35,812 nt of DNA from Leptolinea tardivitalis (GTDB lineage Bacteria > Chloroflexota > Anaerolineae > Anaerolineales > Anaerolineaceae). A program made the translations under genes and the position numbers. Below, piece by piece: positions 16,037-24,700 of this stretch. Below the pieces are notes generated by a model. That model ran no database searches. It was not told the origin of the DNA and saw nothing but the letters and a program-made list of their open reading frames with translations. The stretch lies in the NCBI RefSeq assembly GCF_001050275.1, contig NZ_BBYA01000006.1, positions 1 to 35,812 of the forward strand. The letters are read 5' to 3'. Each line of letters opens with the position of its first letter. Positions within the stretch are counted from its first letter, which is position 1.

Positions 16037-16042
16037 ATTGTA
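16037..16042 (-). promoter_or_regulatory. -10 box of S51-like gene (leaderless layout)
   Basis: TACAAT (16042-16037, minus strand), directly preceded by TG, ends 6 bases before ATG 16030, which places +1 on the A of the start codon. No Shine-Dalgarno sequence lies between, and no clear -35 box is seen. Confidence 0.45.
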
Positions 16043-16140
16043 CATGACCACAGCTTAAAACAGATATCCGATCATTCATAAAAAATTGAAACAAGGTTCT
16101 ACTAAGCTTTAACCGTTCCACGTCATAGTGTTCATTGGAG

Positions 16141-16146
16141 TAAAAT
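16141..16146 (+). promoter_or_regulatory. -10 box of glutaredoxin-like gene (leaderless layout)
   Basis: TAAAAT ends 6 bases before ATG 16153, so +1 would be the first base of the start codon. There is no Shine-Dalgarno sequence in the 6-base gap and no good -35 box. Confidence 0.45.
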
Positions 16147-16152
16147 TACGGT

Positions 16153-16416
16153 ATGGATGAAATAATAAAACTATACGGAACTTCATGGTGCGGTGGAACC
16201 CGCCGTGCAAGGCGGATTTTTGATGACAATAAAATCGCCTATCAGTGGATTGATATTGATCTGGATAAAGAAGCCAGGTCAATAGTCGAACAGATAAATC
16301 ACGGTAATCGCAGTGTACCGACCATAGTATTCCCTGATGGTTCCATCCTCGTAGAACCATCAGATGGCCAATTGGCGGAAAAACTTGGTGTCACTCCCCC
16401 TAGATCATTCTTCTAA
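16153..16416 (+). CDS. Glutaredoxin/mycoredoxin-like protein, monothiol CGGT
   Basis: This 87-residue thioredoxin-fold protein resembles mycoredoxins: KLYGTSWCGGTRRARRIF at the active site, YQWIDIDLDKEA on strand 2, and GNRSVPTIVFPDGSILVEPS with the cis-proline. The active site reads C13-G-G-T16, so the second cysteine of the usual CxxC is replaced by Thr, giving a monothiol enzyme or one that no longer does dithiol chemistry. It probably reduces mixed disulfides of a low-molecular-weight thiol. Its stop overlaps the stop of the converging membrane-protein gene by 4 bases. Confidence 0.82.
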   Translation: MDEIIKLYGTSWCGGTRRARRIFDDNKIAYQWIDIDLDKEARSIVEQINHGNRSVPTIVFPDGSILVEPSDGQLAEKLGVTPPRSFF

Positions 16417-16649
16417 ATCATTTTTCTGTCCGACCGGCCTGATAAGAGAGACAGGATAAAAACAACCAAACCACCAACAAATAAAGCAGAAGCGATCACC
16501 CAGATGGCTTTATATTTTTTTCTGGTTTCGACAGAGATAACAGGTTCATATGTCAACCGGGATTTCAATTCTGCCACAAAATCAGGATTTGCCTGTCGTG
16601 GTTTTAATAGATTGCCCAGTTTGCTTTCCAATAATTCCATCTCATTCAT
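16413..16649 (-). CDS. Small single-pass membrane protein, possible anti-sigma factor
   Basis: The 78-residue product has an acidic/amphipathic N-terminus (MNEMELLESKLGNLLKPR), then NPDFVAELKSRL, one strong membrane helix at about 47-69 and a short basic tail, so the N-terminus is expected in the cytoplasm. Size, topology and place downstream of an ECF-type sigma gene fit a minimal anti-sigma factor, though no zinc-binding HxxxCxxC motif is present and the family is not recognised. It follows degV by 35 bases on the same strand and probably belongs to the subtilase-sigma-degV operon. Confidence 0.6.
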   Translation of the reverse strand: MNEMELLESKLGNLLKPRQANPDFVAELKSRLTYEPVISVETRKKYKAIWVIASALFVGGLVVFILSLLSGRSDRKMI

Positions 16650-16684
16650 TGTTAATCATTCCCAGAATAAAAATACAATCCGCC

Positions 16685-17530
16685 TTAAATTTCATCCGGA
16701 TAGGCCACAATTCCTATGGCACCCGGGCCTAAATTTGCCGCAACAGGAATGGAAAGATCTGTGATAATGACCTCCCTGCACACAAACCGCTGTTTGACCA
16801 GATGGGATAGACTTCTGGCTTCATCGGGATCATTGGCATGAACTACAGCAAGGTGAACGGGTTTCTGCCCAATTCTCCTCTCAACAGCAAAAAGTACCTC
16901 ATCGAGCGAGGAATTTCGGGTGCGAACTTTATCCACCATCTCCAATAAGCCATCTTTAAGATAAACAATCGGTTTTATCTTCATAAAAGATCCTAACAGG
17001 CTTTGAACAGCTGTCACTCTGCCATTCAGCCGGGCAAATTCGAGTGTATCCATAGTGAAGACAACTGTCAGATTCCGCTTTATCGCTTCCAATCGGTTTA
17101 TGATTGCCTGAATGTTATAACCGGCATTTTCCATAATTCTGGCTTCCCGGCACATAAAACCCAGAGCAATAGAACCAGCACCTGAGTCAAATGGAATTAC
17201 ATTGAACTCATTTTCCACGTCCCTTGCTGCCAGTTTGATAACTGAATACGTTCCAGAAAGTTTGCTGGATACATGCAAAGACAAAATCTTTTCACCTTTT
17301 CTGGCAATGGATCGATAAAAATCTATCACCTGTCCCGGTGACGGAAGTGATGTTTTGGGTACGATTTTTGTTTGTTTCACGAGATCATAAAAATTGATCG
17401 GAGAAATATCCAAACCAGAAGTATATATATTCTCATCAAAACGGACCATCAGCGGCAGGGTATGAATATTGTATTTTTCAGCCCAGCCCGGGGGCATATC
17501 CACAGAACCATCGGTGACGATATGAATCAT
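16685..17530 (-). CDS. DegV family fatty-acid-binding protein
   Basis: This is a 281-residue DegV protein: VTDGSVDMP at the start, KTSLPSPGQVIDFYRS, LSLHVSSKLSGTYSV with the conserved serine and glycine that hold the fatty-acid carboxylate, and DTLEFARLNGRV. DegV/FakB proteins bind a fatty acid and present it to FakA kinase for phospholipid synthesis. No fakA is in the window. The start ATG overlaps the sigma-factor stop in an ATGA, with GGAG upstream inside the sigma gene, which indicates translational coupling. Coupling of a lipid-binding protein to a sigma factor is unusual and may link envelope lipid state to transcription (inference). Confidence 0.9.
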   Translation of the reverse strand: MIHIVTDGSVDMPPGWAEKYNIHTLPLMVRFDENIYTSGLDISPINFYDLVKQTKIVPKTSLPSPGQVIDFYRSIARKGEKILSLHVSSKLSGTYSVIKLAARDVENEFNVIPFDSGAGSIALGFMCREARIMENAGYNIQAIINRLEAIKRNLTVVFTMDTLEFARLNGRVTAVQSLLGSFMKIKPIVYLKDGLLEMVDKVRTRNSSLDEVLFAVERRIGQKPVHLAVVHANDPDEARSLSHLVKQRFVCREVIITDLSIPVAANLGPGAIGIVAYPDEI

Positions 17531-18084
17531 TCTTGCTCCAGGATTCCATTTACTTCGGTTCGTAGTTCCAACAATGTTCGATGATAAAGGCTCTTTATTG
17601 CTCCCTCACTTTTCGACATGATCAGGGCAATTTCAGCATTGGAAAGTTGTTGAACAAATTTGAGAACAATCAATTGCTGCCGCTCAGGTGATAACCGTCT
17701 GATGACGGAGATCAACTTTTCCACCTCCTGGTCGTAAACTACCTGTTTTTCCGGATGCTCCCCGGTCATTACCAGATTCGGCTGGTCATCCAGAGCCACT
17801 TCCTGGCGGCGGCTGTTATCGCGATGCCAATTCGCCACAAGGTTATGGGCAATCCGATAAAGCCAGGCAGAAAATGGCACACCTTTATCACTGTAGTGTG
17901 TTATCCGCCCCATAGCTCGTTGAAAAACCCTGGCCGTCAGGTCTTCAGCATCTGTTGTATTACCTGTTCGGTAATATATATAGCTGTATATCCGGTTTAC
18001 ATATCTCTCGTATAAATGACTAAACGCCTCCGCATCACCCTGGATTGCTTGCTGTAAAACTTCTTCTTCGTTCAGGTCAGCCAT
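17527..18084 (-). CDS. ECF-type sigma-70 factor
   Basis: The 185-residue protein has only regions 2 and 4. Region 2 (about 20-90) contains AFSHLYERYVNRIYSYIYYRT, DAEDLTARVFQRAM and FSAWLYRIAHNLVANWHR. Region 4 (about 125-175) contains RRLSPERQQLIVLKFVQQLSNAEIALIM and KSEGAIKSLYHRTLLELR. It directs RNA polymerase to a set of envelope- or stress-type promoters. It lies 64 bases after the membrane subtilase gene and overlaps degV by 4 bases. The ribosome site before ATG 18084 is weak. Confidence 0.93.
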   Translation of the reverse strand: MADLNEEEVLQQAIQGDAEAFSHLYERYVNRIYSYIYYRTGNTTDAEDLTARVFQRAMGRITHYSDKGVPFSAWLYRIAHNLVANWHRDNSRRQEVALDDQPNLVMTGEHPEKQVVYDQEVEKLISVIRRLSPERQQLIVLKFVQQLSNAEIALIMSKSEGAIKSLYHRTLLELRTEVNGILEQE

Positions 18085-18148
18085 GAAAAGGTCCTATCAG
18101 TGCTATATCTAAAATAACCCTGTGAGGCCTGCGAAGATACTTATTTTC

Positions 18149-20575
18149 TCACCGGTCTTCCAACGCTTTTTCAACTGCCTTGTATGCATTTACAATACCA
18201 TATCCCGCTACCGAATTAGGTGCATCCATCCTGGTGACGCATTCGGGTACAACTCCATTATACGGATCTGCCGTCTCGTTGAGTATTTCCCGGGTTTTTT
18301 CAATATCCCCGATTAATTTGGGGTTGGCTGACCAAAGCAAAGCTACCACACCTGCCACATGCGGCCCGGCCATCGATGTCCCGCTGGCTGTTTTATAAGT
18401 TGATCCAGGGTAGGATGATATAACATCCACACCGGGTGCTGCAATATCCGGCTTAATCCGTCCGCTTCCATCAACTTCTACCGGACCAAGGCTGCTAAAA
18501 CTGGCGATGTTCCCATTACGGTCTACCGCTCCCACTGAGTAAACATCTTCATAGATTGCCAGAGGATCCTGTACGGTGGAACATCCACCCATTCCAGAAT
18601 TCCCTGCGGACGCCACCACAAATATCCCGGCAGTCTTAAGCGCCGAAACAGCCGGAAGATACGTTTTTGGATCGCAGCCTTCTACAACCGGGCACCCCCA
18701 GGAATTGTTAAGCACATTTGCACCTTTTTCGGGTTTTCCATCTTTGAATGGATCACCATTCTGCGGGAATGGCGCCAGCATAAATTGCATACAATCCAGA
18801 TAATGTGCCGGATTCCCCAGGTTGCGTGCCAGATTGACACAACCAATCCACTCTGCTTTGGGTGCCACACCAACAGTCTCTCCAACAATAGAACCCAGCG
18901 TGTGTGTTCCATGTCCTCCAATATCTACGGGTTTTTTGGAACCAAACCAGGGGTCAAACCAATTGAAGTTATCCGTTCCATCCAAATTTCCACGGTAATT
19001 GGCAGATAACTGAGAATGCTGCCCATCTGCCCCGCTGTCTGATTGGCCTATGATGATCCCCTCGCCGTAAACCTTAAAATCCTTGTGAACACGGTCAGCG
19101 CCAATCATCTGGATGTTCCAGGGCAAGGAAGGCTCTTGTGAAATTTCACCTTTAGCAACAGGAGCCGGGCTCTGTAACGGCCGTAAAACAGGGCTGTCTA
19201 AAATACGATCGACATCACTTCGGGCAGCCAATTCTTGCCTCAGAATTGGATTTCCATCGAGTTCAATTGCATTAACAAGGTAATACGGCTGATAAGCTAT
19301 CCCCTTACTGTCCAACCAGGCACGGATATCTTTTTGAGATTCAACGGCATTTTGTACAAGAGCAGAATAGACAGCTTTACGACGAGCGAGGGCATCGGGA
19401 ATATTTTTTTCTGTTGTCAAATCTGCCTGGCTTTTCATTATTACAAAAATCTTCTCACCATAAAAACCAGGGTGTCCAAATGTTCCATAAAGCACAAGTA
19501 CAAGGGTCCAGGCTGCCACGAAGAATACAGCTCCAGGTATGGGAGATATCTCTTTTCTTCCGGCAAATTTTCGGCTAATCAATAGAAAGATAAAAAGCAG
19601 AAGCGCCAGACCGAAACCAATCGCGGTAGCTTCAACCGCATACCCCAGTAATTCCCCCGCCTCACCAGAAACCACGGCAGAAAGCTCATCAGGATCGATC
19701 ATCATCATCGGCCAGGCAAATCCCAGCAATACTACTGTACCGGCTGCCAAACGTCCAGACATGGATAGGTACCCATCCATGTCAATGGCCAGAGATGCCG
19801 CGGCAAATCCGAGCGGCAACAGAGAGAACAAAAGAATCCATCCGTTATTATTTTGATCTATGGCTGTGGTCAAAATAATAAGCCCAAGGGTGATAATCCA
19901 CCCGGCACCCCCGATGCTTTGTTTAATAGATGTCTGGTCTGATCCAATACTGGTAATTTCAGGCAGCAGAACAGATATCGTAATAATTCCCAACCCGGTG
20001 GAAAGAAGCAGGGCGAGAATAGAATCCAATGGAGAACCCTGAGCTCCCCATAGAACCCATGGAATCCCGACTATAGCGCCAGCACCGGCGGATATTGCCA
20101 GCAGGTTCAACCCATTGGTTTTTTCATCCGGTTTGGTTTTTTGATGTTTATGGAAAAATACCAACCACAGAACTAAAAAGACACAAACGCCTGCCAGTTG
20201 GATGGAGGCAGTCAATTGCCAATCGGTGATTGATGAAAGTCTGGATGGAGTTAAGAGGATAGCCAGAATGGATATGTTCCTCAAGGCTTGAAGCCTTTTT
20301 TGTGCCACCGGCTCCCGGACTACTTTCTCAGCTATAAGGAACGGGATAAATAAAAGAAGTCCATAGGTCAATTCGATGATCCAACGAATATTAGGAACTT
20401 TGATCGACCCCTCAAAAATGATCTGGAAAATTGTAAAATTGGTTAATTGAACAATAAAGGTAAGAAAAAGTACCCAGATTGAAAGGACGATTATGACTGC
20501 CAGACCTGAACAGCCTTTCGATTCGGTAGTTGGAGTAATTCCAATGGATTGCTCGTTTTTCAGCGATTCTTCCAT
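18149..20575 (-). CDS. Polytopic membrane subtilase (peptidase S8 fusion)
   Basis: The 808-residue protein joins a large membrane domain to a subtilisin. After a polar N-terminus come about 10-11 hydrophobic segments (roughly 22-370), then a region like an I9 propeptide (about 385-470), then the S8 domain. The catalytic residues are Asp in SDSGADGQHS near 511, His in GGHGTHTLGS near 556, the oxyanion Asn in SAGNSGMGG near 657 and Ser in SGTSMAGPHVAG near 731. The protease is expected outside the membrane. Most bacterial subtilases have a signal peptide only, so a multi-pass N-terminal half is unusual. GAGG precedes ATG 20575. It is first in a run with the sigma factor, DegV and a small membrane protein, suggesting a surface sensor or output protease of that regulon. 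Confidence 0.9.
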   Translation of the reverse strand: MEESLKNEQSIGITPTTESKGCSGLAVIIVLSIWVLFLTFIVQLTNFTIFQIIFEGSIKVPNIRWIIELTYGLLLFIPFLIAEKVVREPVAQKRLQALRNISILAILLTPSRLSSITDWQLTASIQLAGVCVFLVLWLVFFHKHQKTKPDEKTNGLNLLAISAGAGAIVGIPWVLWGAQGSPLDSILALLLSTGLGIITISVLLPEITSIGSDQTSIKQSIGGAGWIITLGLIILTTAIDQNNNGWILLFSLLPLGFAAASLAIDMDGYLSMSGRLAAGTVVLLGFAWPMMMIDPDELSAVVSGEAGELLGYAVEATAIGFGLALLLFIFLLISRKFAGRKEISPIPGAVFFVAAWTLVLVLYGTFGHPGFYGEKIFVIMKSQADLTTEKNIPDALARRKAVYSALVQNAVESQKDIRAWLDSKGIAYQPYYLVNAIELDGNPILRQELAARSDVDRILDSPVLRPLQSPAPVAKGEISQEPSLPWNIQMIGADRVHKDFKVYGEGIIIGQSDSGADGQHSQLSANYRGNLDGTDNFNWFDPWFGSKKPVDIGGHGTHTLGSIVGETVGVAPKAEWIGCVNLARNLGNPAHYLDCMQFMLAPFPQNGDPFKDGKPEKGANVLNNSWGCPVVEGCDPKTYLPAVSALKTAGIFVVASAGNSGMGGCSTVQDPLAIYEDVYSVGAVDRNGNIASFSSLGPVEVDGSGRIKPDIAAPGVDVISSYPGSTYKTASGTSMAGPHVAGVVALLWSANPKLIGDIEKTREILNETADPYNGVVPECVTRMDAPNSVAGYGIVNAYKAVEKALEDR

Positions 20576-20652
20576 ATTAAATCCTCGATAGAATGGATAT
20601 AATTGTCAGGGGATTATAGCGCATCTCAAAACCAAGAAATTGGGGAGGAATC

Positions 20653-21492
20653 TTGATCTGGAAAGACGGTTACACAACCATTGATGGAAACAAGATATAT
20701 ATTCAAAGATGGTCGCCAGAACAGTCTCCCAGGGCCAATGTACTTCTGGTGCATGGTGTTGGCGAGCACTCGAGTCGGTACGGGCATGTAGGCGATCATT
20801 TTTCCCATGCAGGTATTGCGCTGACCGGTTTTGATCTGCCGGGTCATGGTAAATCCGATGGTCAACGCGGTCACGCCGATTCATATGATGTGTTTTGCCG
20901 GGAAATTGATCATTTTGCCAATGAATTGTCTGAGCAACAACCTTCAATCCCCATTTTCCTGTACGGACACAGTATGGGTGGTTTGATCGTTCTGTACTAT
21001 TCACTTTATAGAAAACCACAAAAGATCAAAGGAGTAATCTCTACATCCCCTGGACTTGTTCCCGGGTATCCCATTCCAGCATGGAAAACAGCGCTTGGAA
21101 ACTTTCTGTACACAATCTTCCCAACATTTTCCATGAAAAATGGTTTGCCTTTAGATGGTATTTCGCATGACAAAGAAGTGGTAGCCGCTTATAAAGCCGA
21201 TCCTTTGAACCACCCCTATATATCGGCGCGCATGGGTATGGATTTAATTCGCAATGGCCAAAAAGTCAGTCAGAAGGCAGCCGAGTTTCCCCTTCCGCTT
21301 CTGTTGATGGTAGGTAGTGAAGATCATCTTGTGGATCCGAAAGCTGTTATTGACTTTGGGCAAAAAAGCAACCATAAGACAACATTAAAAGTGTGGGATA
21401 ACGGTTTTCATGAATTGCACAACGAAACCTTTAAAATCGAGGTACTAAATACAATGACGGATTGGATCATTAAAAATGCAGCATTGTCCTGA
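20653..21492 (+). CDS. Alpha/beta hydrolase, monoacylglycerol lipase-like
   Basis: This 279-residue lysophospholipase/monoacylglycerol lipase-type hydrolase has the oxyanion motif LLVHGVGEHSSRY, GFDLPGHGKSDGQRGH, the nucleophile elbow GHSMGG with Ser107, Asp in VGSEDHLVD near 224 and His in FHELHNE near 256. It probably releases fatty acids from monoglycerides or lysolipids in the cytoplasm, as no signal peptide is present. The start is a TTG at 20653 preceded by GGGGAGG. No ATG lies near enough to keep the conserved N-terminus. It is divergent from the subtilase gene across 77 bases that hold a TATAAT on each strand (about 20599-20604 on +, 20615-20620 on -). Confidence 0.9.
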   Translation: MIWKDGYTTIDGNKIYIQRWSPEQSPRANVLLVHGVGEHSSRYGHVGDHFSHAGIALTGFDLPGHGKSDGQRGHADSYDVFCREIDHFANELSEQQPSIPIFLYGHSMGGLIVLYYSLYRKPQKIKGVISTSPGLVPGYPIPAWKTALGNFLYTIFPTFSMKNGLPLDGISHDKEVVAAYKADPLNHPYISARMGMDLIRNGQKVSQKAAEFPLPLLLMVGSEDHLVDPKAVIDFGQKSNHKTTLKVWDNGFHELHNETFKIEVLNTMTDWIIKNAALS

Positions 21493-21611
21493 CAAAATGG
21501 GATTCTTTTCACTTGATAGTGATCCAATAAAATCCTATAATTTTTTATTGAAGCAGCGAATGAAAATAAACCAGACTCATTTGTTGTTGTGTTGTTGTAT
21601 TAAATTAATAG

Positions 21612-21660
21612 ATACCTCCCCCATCCTGCAGTCAACGACTGAATGGTGGGGGAGTTGTAT
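21612..21660 (+). other. Strong three-tier hairpin upstream of glyA-gcvT
   Basis: Bases 21616-21623 (CTCCCCCA) pair with 21647-21654 (TGGGGGAG), inside them CAGTC 21629-21633 pairs with GACTG 21637-21641 around a 3-base loop, and outside ATAC 21612-21615 can pair with GTAT 21657-21660. It is followed by TTAAATG and not by a U-run, so it is a poor terminator. It lies 67 bases before the glyA-gcvT start and could be a leader regulator, an mRNA-stabilising element, or the 3' end of the hydrolase transcript. No known riboswitch consensus was recognised here. The remaining gap (21493-21611) is AT-rich, with a weak inverted repeat CAATAAAA/TTTTATTG at 21525-21550. Confidence 0.7.
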
Positions 21661-21727
21661 TTAAATGCCGAAACGATTATTTAGATCAGATGTACAAATA
21701 AAAGTAAGTAGAAACAAAGGAGAAACC

Positions 21728-24700
21728 ATGAGTGATTTTCTTTTTCGCGGGAAACTGGCAGAGATTGATCCTGATGTACAAAAATTAATTAGTTTTGAAT
21801 CAGAACGCCAAATCCGCAAACTCATTCTCATCCCGAGTGAAAGCACCGCCCCTCTGGCAGTTCGTGAAGCCCTGTCATCTTCATTTCAGAATATTTACGC
21901 CGAAGGTTATCCCGATGACGAAACCCGTTGGATGACAGAAGAAGAAATCTTGAATTATGAAAACCGATTAGCCAATTACAGACGTTATGCAGATCCTCGG
22001 TATTACAAAGGTGTGGAATATGCCGATGTCATCGAATCCCTGACCCGTCGGCGTTGTGCTGAGGCTTTTGCTAATGAAAAAGTCCCGGCTAGCAGTTTGT
22101 ATGCTAATGTACAGGCATTGTCTGGAGCTCCGGCAAATAATGCGGTCTATTCTGCTTTGCTCAATCCGGGCGACACCATACTGGGGATGAACCTGTTACA
22201 TGGAGGCCATCTATCTCATGGATCATCTGTCAATCGGTCAGGCAAGCTTTATAAAGTAGTCCATTACAATGTTGATCCCCAGACCGAAAAGATCGATTAT
22301 GAAGCCGTTGCCGCTCTTGCATTAGAACATAAACCAAAAATCATTATTGCCGGATACAGCTCATATCCATGGGTGCCAGATTATGCCGAATTCCGCCGTA
22401 TCGCCGATAGTGTGGGCGCCTATCTTCTGGCAGATATTTCGCATATTGCCGGCCTCACGGCAGCCGGTGTTATTCCATCTCCTGTTGGCTATGCGCACGT
22501 TATTACCTTTACCACTCATAAGACTTTGTGCGGACCACGCGGTGCCTGCATCCTCACGTCTGACCTGTCCCTTGCCCGCAAGATTGATAAGGCGGTTTTC
22601 CCCGGTGAACAGGGCGGCCCTCATATGCACACCATCGCAGCCATGGCATTGACATTCAAACTGGCCCAATCACCTGAGTTTAAAAATCTCCAGGCTCAAA
22701 TCCTTAAAAATTGCGCAGCCCTTACAGCACGGCTTCAGGAACGCGGTATCCGGATTCCTTTCAACGGAACGAATACTCATATGGCTAATCTGGACTGCAA
22801 ATCCATCGTTGGCCCCGATGGCACCACTCTTTCCGGTGATATGGCCGCCCGCATCCTCGATATCGCCGGTCTGGTGTGCAACCGTAACACCATCCCGGGT
22901 GATAAAACGGCCAACAATTCTTCAGGCGTCCGGTTTGGAACTCCCTGGACAACCCAGCGTGGGTTAAAAGAAGCCGATATGGTGCAAATTGCAGATATCA
23001 TGGCCGATATTCTCAAAGCTACCATCCCCTACACCGTGGAATCACGCCAGGGATTGCAGACCCGAGCCAAAGTTGATTTTGATGTTCTGGAAAATGCCAA
23101 AATCCGGGTTCGTGAAATTGCTGCTCGTGCAGGCGCCGATATGACAGTTGGGACATCAGGATATCCCCATTTCTTCTACCTTGATGATCCTGCACCGGCC
23201 AAAGAAGGCTGGTCAGCATTGGATCTGATCGGAGAAAAAGTCCTGACATTTGCCCATTATGTATTTACTTCTGACCTTGATTCAATTAAGTCTGGCCAGT
23301 CGATTCCCTGCCAATTTAAAGCCAATAAGAAACCCATCGAAGGGGTGCTCACATTTGTGGCAGCAAATCATCTCTTGCTAAGTATTCCTTCTGCCGATGC
23401 TCCACTGGCTGCCGCCTGGCTGCGAGGTTTATCTGATGGATATATTGCGTTCGATGAAGATGCAGCCCGCAGGTTTGCCGGTCCTATCGTTGTAAAATAT
23501 TCTGATAAACAACCAGTCAAATCAGCTGCCGGAGAAGCCATCTGGCCATCTAAACCATATGCACCCGGTCTCATTGTGAAACCACAACCGGCACTTCCTG
23601 AATTCGTCTGGATTGAACCGGAAGAAGCTCCAATAAAAAAGACCGCGCTGAATGAAACACACAGGAAAATGGGAGCCAAGATGGTTCCCTTTGCCGGTTG
23701 GGATATGCCTGTGTGGTACAGCGGCGTAATGGAGGAACATCTGGCCACCCGTCAGGCTGCAGGTCTGTTTGACGTTTCCCACATGGGTGTATATCAGGCT
23801 GAAGGACCAGACGCTCCCCTGTTCCTGGATTGTGTTTGCGGAAACGATATCAGCGCCCTGGCCGTCGGGGAATCTTGTTACACCCACTTCCTTGACCCCT
23901 ATGCGAATGTTATTGATGATACCCTGGTGTACCATCGTGCTGAAGATAAATATCTTGTTGTGGTCAATGCTTCAAATGATGACAAAGATTGGGCCTGGCT
24001 GAATGCCGTCCGGGAAGGAAAAGTAGCTATCGATTCCAAACGCCCGTGGGTGAAAGTCATTGGACGCAATGTAACCCTGCGAAATTTGCGTGATCCCAAA
24101 GAAGGAAAGGACATGCGCGTGGATATTGCCCTCCAGGGTCCAAAATCGCGCGATATCCTTCTGATGCTGGGCACCGATAAACCAACAGAAAAGAAGATCA
24201 AAGCCTTAAAACGTACAGAGCTCTGTGAGGCTGTTGTCGGTGGATTTGATCTCGTTGTTTCCCGTACCGGTTACACAGGCGAAAAAATGGCGTTTGAACT
24301 CTTTGTCCATCCTGATAAATCGGTTGACCTGTGGAACAAATTGCTGGAGGCAGGCCAGTTGATGGGCATCAAACCCTGCGGACTCGGAGCCCGCGATTCC
24401 CTGCGTACTGAAGCAGGACTGCCTTTATATGGACATGAAATGGGTGGAGAACGGAATCTTTCTGTAAGTGAAGGCGGTTTTGGTTCATACGTCAAACTCT
24501 ACAAACCCTGGTTTATCGGTCGAGATGAATTTGCCCTGAAAGAAAAGAGCCGCAAAGGTGTGGTCGCCCGGTTCCGCTTCCTCGAAAAAGGCATTCGCAT
24601 GGCACATAACGGGGATCCTGTTGTCGATAAAAAAGGACGTGTCATTGGTCTGGTAACCAGTTGTGCTGTAGATGCAGAAGGATTCTTTACCGGCCAGGCA

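Noticed and set aside
21493-21727. Glycine riboswitch upstream of glyA-gcvT
   Set aside because: The conserved GAAGGAGC-type core and paired aptamer arms of glycine riboswitches were looked for and not found; the gap holds only an AT-rich stretch and one strong hairpin.
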